NCBI RefSeq assembly: GCF_014279975.1
Contig: NZ_CP047936.1
Coordinates: 1,922,001 to 1,986,000 of the forward strand
DNA from: Synechococcus sp. BIOS-U3-1
Lineage (GTDB): Bacteria > Cyanobacteriota > Cyanobacteriia > PCC-6307 > Cyanobiaceae
DNA length: 64,000 nucleotides
Direction of reading: 5' to 3'
The notes beneath the pieces were generated by a model that had not been told where the DNA came from, did not search any database, and was given only the letters and a program-made list of their open reading frames with translations. This document shows positions 18,282 to 25,857 of this stretch, piece after piece; positions within the stretch are counted from its first letter, which is position 1; every line of letters starts with the position of its first letter. A program made the position numbers and the translations under genes.

Positions 18282-19214
18282 ATGCGCCGAATTTTCTCCT
18301 CATTGTTCGCAGCCCTGATCCTGGGCGTAGCCGTATTCATGGCCCCGTCAAGCAGCTGGGCTTACCCCTTTTGGGCTCAGCAGAGCTATGCCTCTCCAAG
18401 AGAAGCCACGGGCAAGATTGTCTGCGCCAATTGCCACCTGGCCAAGAAAATCACACAGGCAGAAGTACCTCAGTCCGTTCTTCCTGACACGGTGTTCAAG
18501 GCGGCAGTGAAAATCCCTTACGAGCCAGGACTCCAAGAAATTGGTGCCGATGGCAGTGATGTCGGTTTACAGGTCGGAGCTGTCATCCAGCTGCCTGATG
18601 GCTTCACCCTGGCCCCCCAGGATCGATGGACTGATGAGATCAAAGAGGAAACGGAAGGTGTCTACTTCACTCAGTACAGCGACGATCAACCCAACATTCT
18701 TCTTGTAGGTCCGATTCCAGGTGATCAGCACCAAGAAATCGTCTTCCCTGTTTTATCACCGGATCCTGCCACCGACAGCAATATCCACTTCGGCAAATAT
18801 CAGATTTTCGTAGGGGGCAACAGAGGCCGTGGTCAGGTCTATCCCACTGGAGAAAAGAGTAACAACACCGTCTACACAGCACCTGTGAGTGGCACCGTCT
18901 CAGCCATTGATGACGGGGAAAATGGGGCCAAAGTTGTCACGATCAACTCCGCCGATGGCGAAAGCACGAGTGAAACAATTCCAGTGGGGCCTGCTCTGAT
19001 TGTGGGAGTCGGTGACGCAATTGAAGCCGGTGTTCCCCTAACCGACGATCCGAATGTGGGTGGTTTCGGACAGGTTGATGCAGAGGTTGTGCTTCAGAAC
19101 CCAGTTCGCATCTATGGTCTACTTGCCTTCTTCGCAGCTGTTTCGCTTGCTCAGATCATGTTGGTTCTGAAAAAGAGACAGATTGAGAAGGTGCAAGCAG
19201 CAGAGGGTGTCTGA
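18282..19214 (+). CDS. petA: Cytochrome f
   Basis: A 310-residue c-type cytochrome of the b6f complex. The signal peptide ends SSSWA, leaving mature YPFWAQQSY with the N-terminal Tyr as heme ligand. The heme motif CANCH is at residues 48-52. The large beta domain follows, then a C-terminal membrane anchor ([16 protein letters not shown]) and a basic tail. ATG 18282 is the start giving a proper signal peptide. It forms an operon with petC and is followed by lgt after five bases. Confidence 0.98.
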   Translation: MRRIFSSLFAALILGVAVFMAPSSSWAYPFWAQQSYASPREATGKIVCANCHLAKKITQAEVPQSVLPDTVFKAAVKIPYEPGLQEIGADGSDVGLQVGAVIQLPDGFTLAPQDRWTDEIKEETEGVYFTQYSDDQPNILLVGPIPGDQHQEIVFPVLSPDPATDSNIHFGKYQIFVGGNRGRGQVYPTGEKSNNTVYTAPVSGTVSAIDDGENGAKVVTINSADGESTSETIPVGPALIVGVGDAIEAGVPLTDDPNVGGFGQVDAEVVLQNPVRIYGLLAFFAAVSLAQIMLVLKKRQIEKVQAAEGV

Positions 19215-19219
19215 GATCA

Positions 19220-20086
19220 GTGTTGATCCCTGCAATTTTTACGTCCCCCGGGCCCGAGCTGTTTCAGTTCGGGCCCTTCATGCTGCGTTGGTACGGGCTG
19301 CTGATTGCGGTTGCCGTCCTCATTGGACTCAATCTCTCCAGCTGGCTGGCACGACAGCGCTGCCTTGACGCCAATCTGATCAGTGATTTACTCCCAATCC
19401 TTGTGCTCGCAGCGATTATCGGAGCGAGAACCTACTACGTCGCCTTCGAATGGAACGCCTACCAACGCTCATGGTGGGATGTAGTCGCGATTTGGAAAGG
19501 AGGTATTGCTATCCATGGAGCACTTCTAGGAGGCTCGCTGGCGGTGATTCTGTTTTGCCGTTGGCGACGAGTGTCCTTCTGGGATGTTCTGGACGTGCTG
19601 GTGCCTTCAGTGGTACTGGGGCAAGCCATTGGCCGCTGGGGGAATTTTTTCAATTCGGAAGCGTTTGGTGTCCCAACCGATCTGCCGTGGAAACTTTTTA
19701 TTCCCACAAACAACCGGCCAGGAATCTTTAAAACTGCTGAATTCTTCCACCCCACATTTCTCTACGAATCCCTCTGGAACATCGGAATTTTTGTGTTGTT
19801 AATGGTGCTATTCCGGCTCGGCCGCCAACGAAAGATTTCCCTACCGACGGGAGCTCTCAGCTGCATCTATCTGCTCAGCTACAGCCTTGGTCGCATCTGG
19901 ATCGAAGGCCTGAGGATCGACCCGCTCTGTCTTGGCGGACAACCTCCGTTCTGTGACGGTGGCCTGCGTATCGCTCAGCTGATGAGCCTCAGCTTGATGG
20001 CCATTGCAGGCTTCGGTCTGTTCTGGCTGTATGGACGCAAGTCGCCTCTTCCAGACCCAGGCCTGAAACAGGTAGACCCTTCATGA
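19220..20086 (+). CDS. lgt: Prolipoprotein diacylglyceryl transferase
   Basis: A 288-residue, seven-helix membrane enzyme that attaches diacylglycerol to the lipobox Cys of prelipoproteins. The family signature [17 protein letters not shown] is at about residue 135-150, with [12 protein letters not shown] and the C-terminal [11 protein letters not shown] also present. The start is GTG 19220, five bases after the petA stop. The cobM ATG overlaps its TGA (ATGA), so lgt and cobM are translated as a coupled pair within the petCA-led unit. Two lipoprotein candidates (47-50 kb) are possible clients. Confidence 0.95.
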   Translation: MLIPAIFTSPGPELFQFGPFMLRWYGLLIAVAVLIGLNLSSWLARQRCLDANLISDLLPILVLAAIIGARTYYVAFEWNAYQRSWWDVVAIWKGGIAIHGALLGGSLAVILFCRWRRVSFWDVLDVLVPSVVLGQAIGRWGNFFNSEAFGVPTDLPWKLFIPTNNRPGIFKTAEFFHPTFLYESLWNIGIFVLLMVLFRLGRQRKISLPTGALSCIYLLSYSLGRIWIEGLRIDPLCLGGQPPFCDGGLRIAQLMSLSLMAIAGFGLFWLYGRKSPLPDPGLKQVDPS

Positions 20087-20838
20087 CCATGATCTCGATC
20101 GTGGGTGCGGGCCCGGGAGCACCTGATCTGCTGACCCGCCGAGCCGAAAACCGCATCATCAATGCTGATGTTCTGATCTGGACTGACTCGCTGGTGTCAC
20201 CCCAGATCGCCGATCTTGCGCCTGCAGGGTGTGAACGGGTCCGGACGAGCACCCTCACGCTGGAACAGGTTCTGCCCTTGATGATCGAACGCGCCAACAG
20301 CGGAAAGAAAGTAGTACGTCTTCACGATGGCGACCCCTGTCTGTACGGAGCTCTCAGTGAACAGGTGTGCGGGCTAACCGATGCAGGAATCGAGGTGGAA
20401 GTAGTTCCTGGCATCAGCGCCTATCAGGCAACCGCTTCTGCTCTCAAGGCGGAATTGACCATCCCAGGTCTTGTGCAAACCATCGTGCTGAGTCGCAGCG
20501 GAGGTCGAACCGGCGTTCCTGAACGAGAAGATCTGAGGCACCTAGCAAGCCTGCAGGCCTCGCTATGCCTCTACCTCAGCGCCCGTCATGTTGACGAAGT
20601 TCAATCCACCCTGCTTGAGCATTACCCAGCAGACACCCCGGTCGCAATCGGCTACAGGGTCAGCTGGCCTGATGAATCGCTGGACCTCGTCCCCCTCGAT
20701 CAGATGGCGAAGATCACTCACGATCGCAATCTGATTCGCACCACTCTGTATGTGATCAGTCCAGCCTTTCGTTCAACCAATCAACGATCGAAACTGTATT
20801 CGCCCGATCATGACCACTTGTTCCGTCCCAGGCACTGA
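20083..20838 (+). CDS. cobM: Precorrin-4 C11-methyltransferase
   Basis: A 251-residue S-adenosylmethionine-dependent methyltransferase of corrin-ring synthesis. It starts [22 protein letters not shown] and has [18 protein letters not shown] and [24 protein letters not shown], all typical of CobM/CbiF. It methylates C11 in cobalamin (or pseudocobalamin) synthesis. ATG 20083 overlaps the lgt stop; ATG 20089 is an alternative. The next gene downstream is tRNA-Val. Confidence 0.95.
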   Translation: MTMISIVGAGPGAPDLLTRRAENRIINADVLIWTDSLVSPQIADLAPAGCERVRTSTLTLEQVLPLMIERANSGKKVVRLHDGDPCLYGALSEQVCGLTDAGIEVEVVPGISAYQATASALKAELTIPGLVQTIVLSRSGGRTGVPEREDLRHLASLQASLCLYLSARHVDEVQSTLLEHYPADTPVAIGYRVSWPDESLDLVPLDQMAKITHDRNLIRTTLYVISPAFRSTNQRSKLYSPDHDHLFRPRH

Positions 20839-20875
20839 AAAATCCGGACAGGTGGTGTTTTAAGATGGCTTGATC

Positions 20876-20947
<72 letters not shown>

Positions 20948-21336
20948 TCTAATTCATACCCAGCTTTTGAGCAGGTTTCCTTTTGTCTATTTAGCGCCGA
21001 AAACAGACCATATTCACCTCAATCAGCACAGGAGGACGAAGCTCTTGCAAATACTTGAGTTCCGCACTTCGCTTGATCTAATTTTCCTTAACCACGAAAG
21101 GAACAAAGACCATGGCTTAGGACTATCTCCGGTTGTTCGGCAACACGCGAGCCATAGCCGCCCAACCACTGGCGATCACGTTCATGGATCAACCACCAGT
21201 TGATCGAGATCAAACAAGTACTGCGAACGCACTAGTTCAAAAGAGCCTAAAAAGGCCTCCGAAAGAGACAGATCTCAAATCTAAGCATGTCATGATTGAT
21301 GAGAAGCAGCTCTGAAAAAGTAAGTTCCTAGTGGGC
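20948..21336. other. Gene-poor spacer behind tRNA-Val
   Basis: This 389-base stretch between tRNA-Val and the acyltransferase is more AT-rich than the flanks. It holds only the broken frame at 21112-21315 and a weak overlapping open frame at 20967-21203. No second copy of the tRNA-Val 3' end, no integrase and no clear terminator are seen. Confidence 0.55.
21112..21315 (+). pseudogene. Possible broken small gene with in-frame stop at codon 3
   Basis: An AAGGAAC ribosome-binding-like site (about 21099-21105) precedes ATG GCT TAG at 21112-21120. After the TAG the same frame stays open for 64 codons to the TGA at 21313, reading DYLRLFGNTRAIAAQPLAIT onward with a Lys-rich end. A good translation start followed at once by amber, then a long open frame, suggests a gene inactivated by one substitution. 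I do not recognise the family. It could also be a chance frame, or be restarted from TTG at 21133. Confidence 0.3.
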
Positions 21337-23382
21337 ATGACTGCAAAGAAAATACAACAGACATCCAACAAGAGCCATGTTTACAGGCCTGAGATCGACG
21401 GCCTTAGAGCATTTGCAGTAATCATCGTAATCATCAATCATTTCAACAAAGATTTTTTACCAGGAGGCTATCTAGGGGTTGACATATTTTTCGTAATATC
21501 TGGCTATGTAATCACTTCGTCTCTACGCGGCAGGTCCAACAAAGACTTTACCGATTTCATTACTGGATTCTACGAGCGCAGAATTAAACGATTAGTTCCA
21601 GCACTGACAGTTTTCATAGCAATCACAAGCCTAGCTATTTGCCTATTCAATCCAGAACCAAGAGATCAACTGGGAATCGCGAAAAGAGCACTTTTGGGAT
21701 TTGCCAACATTGCTCTTTACAATCAGGTAACTGATTATTTTGCGCAATCAACTGAACTAAATGCCTTTGCTCATACTTGGTCACTTGGCGTTGAAGAACA
21801 ATTTTACGTCCTCTTCCCTTTGCTAACTTGGTTTTCAGGGTTTACACGCATCAGCAAGAACGGTGATCGGAATTTATTCTTATTGGTCGGGGGATTAACC
21901 TCTTTATCGTTAATCAGCTATCTTTATCTCTATCAAGCAGATCAGTCAGCGGCGTATTTTTTGATGCCGTCAAGATTTTGGGAAATGGCAGCAGGCTGCC
22001 TGATCTTTATTAGCCTCAGAAAACGAGCATCTGTTGCACAATTTTTTGCAAAGGTCCCATCACTCCTTCTGTTGGCATTGATTGTCGGAGTTTTATATCT
22101 ACCGATATCACGGGGCGCCACATCAACAATGGCAGTTGTTGCTCTCACTTCAGGAATGATCGCATCACTAAGAAAGGACACAGCTGCCTTCATTCTTTTC
22201 ACTAATCCAAAGATCGTCTATGTAGGATTAATCTCTTACTCACTATACTTGTGGCATTGGGGTGTGCTGGCAATTAGCCGATGGACAATTGGTATCCATT
22301 GGTGGACAGTGCCTGCTCAGATCGCTCTAATGTTTCTGCTTGCACGTGCTTCATATCGATGGATTGAAGAACCGATACGCAAGGGCAGCTGGCCAGGAAA
22401 ACGCTGGAAAACCTTGACATTTGGAGGAAGCGTACTGATTATATTTGCCGGAGGCTTGACAATACTCGGCAAGCCCGAGCAATCATTCATCTATACAGGC
22501 AGCAAAAGCTCTTTAGAGAAAGCAAAACTAAATGGAAGAGAGTGCATTGCGGAGTCATATTTTCCGGCATGCTCCACCAATGGATTTACTAATGGTGATA
22601 TAAAACAAGGCCAATTAACCAAAAGACTTCTTATCGTCGGGGACAGCCATGCAAAAATGCATGCTCCGCTTGCCCAAACAATCCGAGAAAGACTTGGATA
22701 TGAAGTAGGAATTCATTCTATTCCAGGCTATCCATTCCCACCCAATAAGGTAATCAGAAAAAAAGACAAAGCAAGCAAGGCTAAATTCTCATATGAAAAG
22801 CAAAAAAGGTCGCTCGAGTCATCTTTAAATATACTCAATCCAGGAGACATCCTGATCATCATCAATTCTGGCTCTTACACCACAGACCATGCATCCATTG
22901 GGGAATTCAATGGATTTAGATATCCAGATTCACAATGGAGGGGAGACAATCAATCGAATTTTCTTAAACGGCTTCAAACTGAGCTTTCTTCGCTATCAAA
23001 ACAGCTACACCAGAGGGGAGTGAAAATTATATACTTTCTGCCAACCCCAGTCTTCAAAGAATATGCCCATGAAGACCTGTGCTACGAGCCACAGTGGTTT
23101 GAGTGGCTGAATGATAAAAGGCGAGACTGCAAACAAACAAGGCTCAAAGCAGACATAGAGGCAAGGCACACAAAAACACTAAATCGCTATTTAGAAAAAC
23201 TTAAAAAAACTCCTGGTCTTTTATTTTATAATCCTCAAGAAACTCTATGCACCCCAAAAGAGTGTCATACCATAATTGACTCGAATCAAATGTATCTTGA
23301 CGGAAGCCATCTGAGCCCTCTAGGGAGCCGGCACATCTACAATTCATTCGCAAACTTCCTAAAGAAAAATAATTTGAACTAG
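21337..23382 (+). CDS. Acyltransferase 3 / SGNH hydrolase fusion (OafA-like)
   Basis: This 681-residue protein has an N-terminal acyltransferase-3 membrane domain (residues about 15-370, roughly ten helices): EIDGLRAFAVIIVIINHF with the catalytic His, GVDIFFVISGYVI, and HTWSLGVEEQFY. The C-terminal part is a periplasmic SGNH domain: VGDSHAKMHAPL supplies the Ser block and DGSHLSPLG the Asp-His block. Such fusions O-acetylate surface polysaccharides. Its codon use is much richer in AAA, AAT and ATA than its neighbours, and it lies behind tRNA-Val, so lateral gain is likely. GTG 21331 is an alternative start. Confidence 0.92.
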   Translation: MTAKKIQQTSNKSHVYRPEIDGLRAFAVIIVIINHFNKDFLPGGYLGVDIFFVISGYVITSSLRGRSNKDFTDFITGFYERRIKRLVPALTVFIAITSLAICLFNPEPRDQLGIAKRALLGFANIALYNQVTDYFAQSTELNAFAHTWSLGVEEQFYVLFPLLTWFSGFTRISKNGDRNLFLLVGGLTSLSLISYLYLYQADQSAAYFLMPSRFWEMAAGCLIFISLRKRASVAQFFAKVPSLLLLALIVGVLYLPISRGATSTMAVVALTSGMIASLRKDTAAFILFTNPKIVYVGLISYSLYLWHWGVLAISRWTIGIHWWTVPAQIALMFLLARASYRWIEEPIRKGSWPGKRWKTLTFGGSVLIIFAGGLTILGKPEQSFIYTGSKSSLEKAKLNGRECIAESYFPACSTNGFTNGDIKQGQLTKRLLIVGDSHAKMHAPLAQTIRERLGYEVGIHSIPGYPFPPNKVIRKKDKASKAKFSYEKQKRSLESSLNILNPGDILIIINSGSYTTDHASIGEFNGFRYPDSQWRGDNQSNFLKRLQTELSSLSKQLHQRGVKIIYFLPTPVFKEYAHEDLCYEPQWFEWLNDKRRDCKQTRLKADIEARHTKTLNRYLEKLKKTPGLLFYNPQETLCTPKECHTIIDSNQMYLDGSHLSPLGSRHIYNSFANFLKKNNLN

Positions 23383-23534
23383 GGCTATTTCAAGCACAAC
23401 AATAACTTCGCCAGACCCATCCGCCAACAATCTTCTACTCGTTACTTGGATATCTCGACAGCGTCAGACATGTCTTTCTCAACTTCTCATATGCACTAAT
23501 CCATAAAAACAACCACTTCTAAGCATCACGACAT

Positions 23535-23582
23535 GTGAACCTCGATTGTGATGACATATCATTCATCAGAATCGAGGTTCAC
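23535..23582. repeat. Long near-perfect hairpin upstream of DUF1330 gene
   Basis: Bases 23535-23547 are the exact complement of 23570-23582 (13 bp); after one G-G mismatch, 23549-23554 pair with 23563-23568 (6 bp), closing an 8-base loop. No T-run follows on either strand, so it is not a standard terminator. It ends 56 bases before the DUF1330 start codon. Confidence 0.8.
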
Positions 23583-23638
23583 GCAGAGCGCCCACCACGA
23601 GAGCTCAACTACATTGGATGCATTAGATTTTTATTGTC

Positions 23639-23932
23639 ATGGCGAAAGGCTACTGGATTAGCACGGGCACGATTCATACTCCATTAGCCATGGTTCCCTA
23701 CATCAGCCGACTCTCTGAATGGCTACCCACCGTTGGTGCAAAATTTCTTGTGCGTGATGTGCAGTGCGACGTTCGTGAAGGCTGTCCCGGTTCCTTGAAT
23801 GTGATTATCGAGTTCCCATCTCTGGAATCAGCAGTGTCGGCCTATGAGTCGACGGCCTATCAATCGCTGATTGAGCTGCGAACTCCCCACTCGGATCTCA
23901 CTCTGTCGATCTCAGAAGAATTGCTTCCCTAA
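23639..23932 (+). CDS. DUF1330 family protein
   Basis: A 97-residue small protein: MAKGYWISTGTIHTPLAMVP onward, with VIIEFPSLESAVSAYESTAYQSLIELR, the typical DUF1330 dimeric alpha/beta-barrel (ferredoxin-like) pattern in which EFPS and A..Y.S..Y are conserved. The family has no settled enzymatic function. Its codon use returns to the GC-richer core style, unlike the acyltransferase upstream. A 48-base hairpin lies in its leader and could regulate it. A weak hairpin overlaps its stop codon. Confidence 0.85.
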   Translation: MAKGYWISTGTIHTPLAMVPYISRLSEWLPTVGAKFLVRDVQCDVREGCPGSLNVIIEFPSLESAVSAYESTAYQSLIELRTPHSDLTLSISEELLP

Positions 23933-23972
23933 ATCTTCAGGGTGTTGATTAATACGAATATTTTGAAGATTT
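23931..23972 (+). repeat. 9-bp inverted repeat overlapping the DUF1330 stop
   Basis: AAATCTTCA (23931-23939) and TGAAGATTT (23964-23972) are exact complements with a 24-base loop and a short T-run in the right arm. It may be a weak terminator of the DUF1330 transcript. Confidence 0.4.
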
Positions 23973-24022
23973 TCATGCAAAGTCAACTCGTCTTCGGGTC
24001 ATCTCCGGAGATGCGTCGAACC

Positions 24023-24050
24023 AAGGAGGGGTGGGACCCTCCTTTTTTTT
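24023..24050 (+). terminator. Strong rho-independent terminator
   Basis: AAGGAGGG (24023-24030) pairs fully with CCCTCCTT (24037-24044) around loop GTGGGA, followed by a run of T to 24050. It lies 90 bases after the DUF1330 stop. A 14-base palindrome (24000-24013) sits just before it, so the 23.93-24.05 kb stretch could be a small structured RNA or simply the DUF1330 3' end. Confidence 0.85.
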
Positions 24051-24142
24051 GGCTGCTCAGCGCCGCCCAGCGTGACAACCGAGGTCAATCCGCAGCTTCG
24101 GGATCAAGTGCGCCAAAATCTCTGAACTTCACGGATCATTCG

Positions 24143-24343
24143 ATGCTCCGAATGAAAAGCCCGCTTGCTCAAAAAATCTGGGCAATCATCACCTGGCGAT
24201 GGCGCTTGCAGATCGCCCTCAATGCTCCATTTGCTCTGCTTTGGGTTGCTGATAAAACCAATCCAGCAGTGCATGCCTTCAACATGACGGCTCTCTCCGC
24301 GATGCATGCTGAGTGGCTGGCACCGATGATCGGTATTGCTTGA
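24143..24343 (+). CDS. Unknown 66-residue protein
   Basis: From ATG 24143 the frame encodes MLRMKSPLAQKIWAIITWRW and continues through a hydrophobic stretch (LQIALNAPFALLWVAD) and an H/M-rich end (AVHAFNMTALSAMHAEWLAPMIGIA). The frame is open further upstream, but that part crosses the strong terminator and is unlikely to be coding. I recognise no family. The alternation of hydrophobic helices and conserved-looking W/H residues makes it a plausible small membrane-associated protein; it could be spurious. Confidence 0.35.
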   Translation: MLRMKSPLAQKIWAIITWRWRLQIALNAPFALLWVADKTNPAVHAFNMTALSAMHAEWLAPMIGIA

Positions 24344-24361
24344 AGTTCCAAGCAGCACTGA

Positions 24362-24472
24362 TTAGCGTTGTCGGAGGGTAAGTATCCAAAGCCAGACAGC
24401 GAAGAGTGTGCCGACTGGAATCACGATCACAAGCAGCTGAGCGATCACCAGATTGCGCACTTCAGGGTCCAT
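24362..24472 (-). CDS. Unknown 36-residue single-helix membrane protein
   Basis: The minus strand encodes MDPEVRNLVIAQLLVIVIPV followed by GTLFAVWLWILTLRQR and a TAA stop: acidic N-terminus, one clear membrane helix of about 23 residues and a basic end, the layout of small photosynthetic-membrane subunits. It starts three bases after the stop of the 130-residue gene upstream on the same strand, which favours an operon. No Shine-Dalgarno site is evident and I do not recognise it as a known Psb, Pet or Psa subunit. Confidence 0.45.
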   Translation of the reverse strand: MDPEVRNLVIAQLLVIVIPVGTLFAVWLWILTLRQR

Positions 24473-24475
24473 TGC

Positions 24476-24868
24476 TCAGAAGGGAATCACCAGTGACCAG
24501 CGTTTGCGTCTGTATCTCCAACGTTTGCCTGTGTCCTCCGCCTGAGGGACCTCACCTGCATTGAACCCTTGCGGATCTCCAGGATCGTCGCTGACCTCAG
24601 CAGATCCCTGCATCGGCAATTCAAATCCCACAACTTGATCACCTTCCTTTTTGCAAGTTCGCACTGAATGTTGCGAATAGCTGGTCCAGAGCCCTGCTCT
24701 GCGAACGCTGTAATCACCTGCAGATTCAGCCCACCGATTGCATGCCCGCAATGCTGACTCTGGCGACCCATACCTGCCCAGGGCTTCGATGAAGCTGATG
24801 AGGTTGGGAATCTGAGTCACTACCAATGCAGCCAGGAGAAACTGCGTCATTCGGATTGATTTCATCAT
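24476..24868 (-). CDS. Unknown 130-residue protein with N-terminal signal or anchor
   Basis: It begins MMKSIRMTQFLLAALVVTQI, a basic start and hydrophobic segment typical of a signal sequence or membrane anchor (Met7 could also be the start). The rest is hydrophilic: ALRACNRWAESAGDYSVRRAGL, a second Cys in RTCKKEGDQVVGFELP, and a strongly basic end KRWRYRRKRWSLVIPF. Two Cys about 35 residues apart could form a disulfide outside the membrane. No family recognised. The short membrane protein follows three bases later on the same strand. Confidence 0.5.
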   Translation of the reverse strand: MMKSIRMTQFLLAALVVTQIPNLISFIEALGRYGSPESALRACNRWAESAGDYSVRRAGLWTSYSQHSVRTCKKEGDQVVGFELPMQGSAEVSDDPGDPQGFNAGEVPQAEDTGKRWRYRRKRWSLVIPF

Positions 24869-25050
24869 GCTGTCTCTCTCTCACGATCACCGAAAATCCG
24901 CACGCCAAACAAGAAACGGGGCTCAACTACGCCTAGCGGCAGCCAGGGAAGGCTGGAGGACGATGTGGCAACTCTCTCTGTGTGCCTCGTGGCACTGACA
25001 GAACTTCCAATCAAGCTTAATTTCACCTCAACGGTTTCAGTAAGGGTCGG

Positions 25051-25857
25051 ATGTGGTTGTCGGATTCCGAGCAGGCGAAAGATGGAGCAACCATCTCAAC
25101 CCTGCAGGAGATCGGTGAACTGCTTCGACAGGCCCGCGTCGAACAGGGTCTGAGCTGCGAGCAACTGGCTCAGTCTCTGAAAATGGGCAGTGAACAGTTG
25201 CAGGCTCTGGAAAGTGGTGATCTGGAGAGGCTTCCTGAACCTGTATTCATCAAGGCGATGACCCGCAGAGTCGCCTCCAAGCTCGGCCTCGATGACGACT
25301 CCCTGATCAGCAGACTTCAAGACGTTCTGCCAGCGCCCAAGACTGCTAACAGCCAGTCAAGCTCTCTCCCTGGCGGTGGTGCGACAAACAGCGCTGCCGC
25401 AAACGGTCGTGTCGCAATGGGCTTGGGAAGCAGCAAAAAACCAGACGTGCCATGGCAGCGTCTGGCCCTGGTGGCTCTGGCGATCGGCGCTGTCACCGGT
25501 GGGGCGATGGTGATCGCAAGTCAGCGTCGCGCCCTTGAGCCTGCCTCCCTCAAGGCTACAAACGAACTCAAACAACCCACTACGACAACCCCTCAACCCG
25601 TTGCACCCGATCAAAAGTCCGCAGCACAGATCTCCATCAGCAGCCAAGAACCCAGCTGGGTCTTAATCCGCAATGGCGAAGGCGACGTCGTATACGAGGG
25701 AACCCTCTCTGATCCCAAACTCTTCCCAGCTGACGCGAAACTGGAGATACTGCCCGGACGTCCCGACCTGGTCTTAATGAGTCATGGTGAGGACGCACCA
25801 AGAGCACTCGGACCGATCCATCAGGTGCGCTGGTACAAACTCAATCCTGAACGATGA
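25051..25857 (+). CDS. RodZ-like helix-turn-helix membrane protein
   Basis: A 268-residue protein. An N-terminal helix-turn-helix of the RodZ type occupies about residues 18-95 (IGELLRQARVEQGLSCEQLAQSLKM, LQALESGDLERLPEPVFIKAMTRRVA). A Ser/Gly-rich linker leads to one membrane helix (LALVALAIGAVTGGAMVIA, about 145-165) and a C-terminal DUF4115-like beta domain (SSQEPSWVLIRNGEGDVVYEGTL). In other bacteria RodZ links MreB to the cell-wall machinery; here it is a probable cell-shape protein. Its 3' end overlaps the convergent ppx gene by 17 bases. Confidence 0.85.
   Translation: MWLSDSEQAKDGATISTLQEIGELLRQARVEQGLSCEQLAQSLKMGSEQLQALESGDLERLPEPVFIKAMTRRVASKLGLDDDSLISRLQDVLPAPKTANSQSSSLPGGGATNSAAANGRVAMGLGSSKKPDVPWQRLALVALAIGAVTGGAMVIASQRRALEPASLKATNELKQPTTTTPQPVAPDQKSAAQISISSQEPSWVLIRNGEGDVVYEGTLSDPKLFPADAKLEILPGRPDLVLMSHGEDAPRALGPIHQVRWYKLNPER

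Noticed and set aside
20967-21203. 78-codon open frame behind tRNA-Val
   Set aside because: No domain, no ribosome-binding site, His-rich composition; overlaps the better candidate frame at 21112.
20948-25050. Attachment-site repeat of the tRNA-Val 3' end marking an integrated element
   Set aside because: No second copy of the tRNA-Val 3' sequence was found in this stretch and no integrase is present, so a defined integrated element cannot be claimed.
24965-25153. 62-codon open frame upstream of the RodZ-like gene
   Set aside because: Overlaps the RodZ-like start in another frame, with no family pattern or conserved layout.
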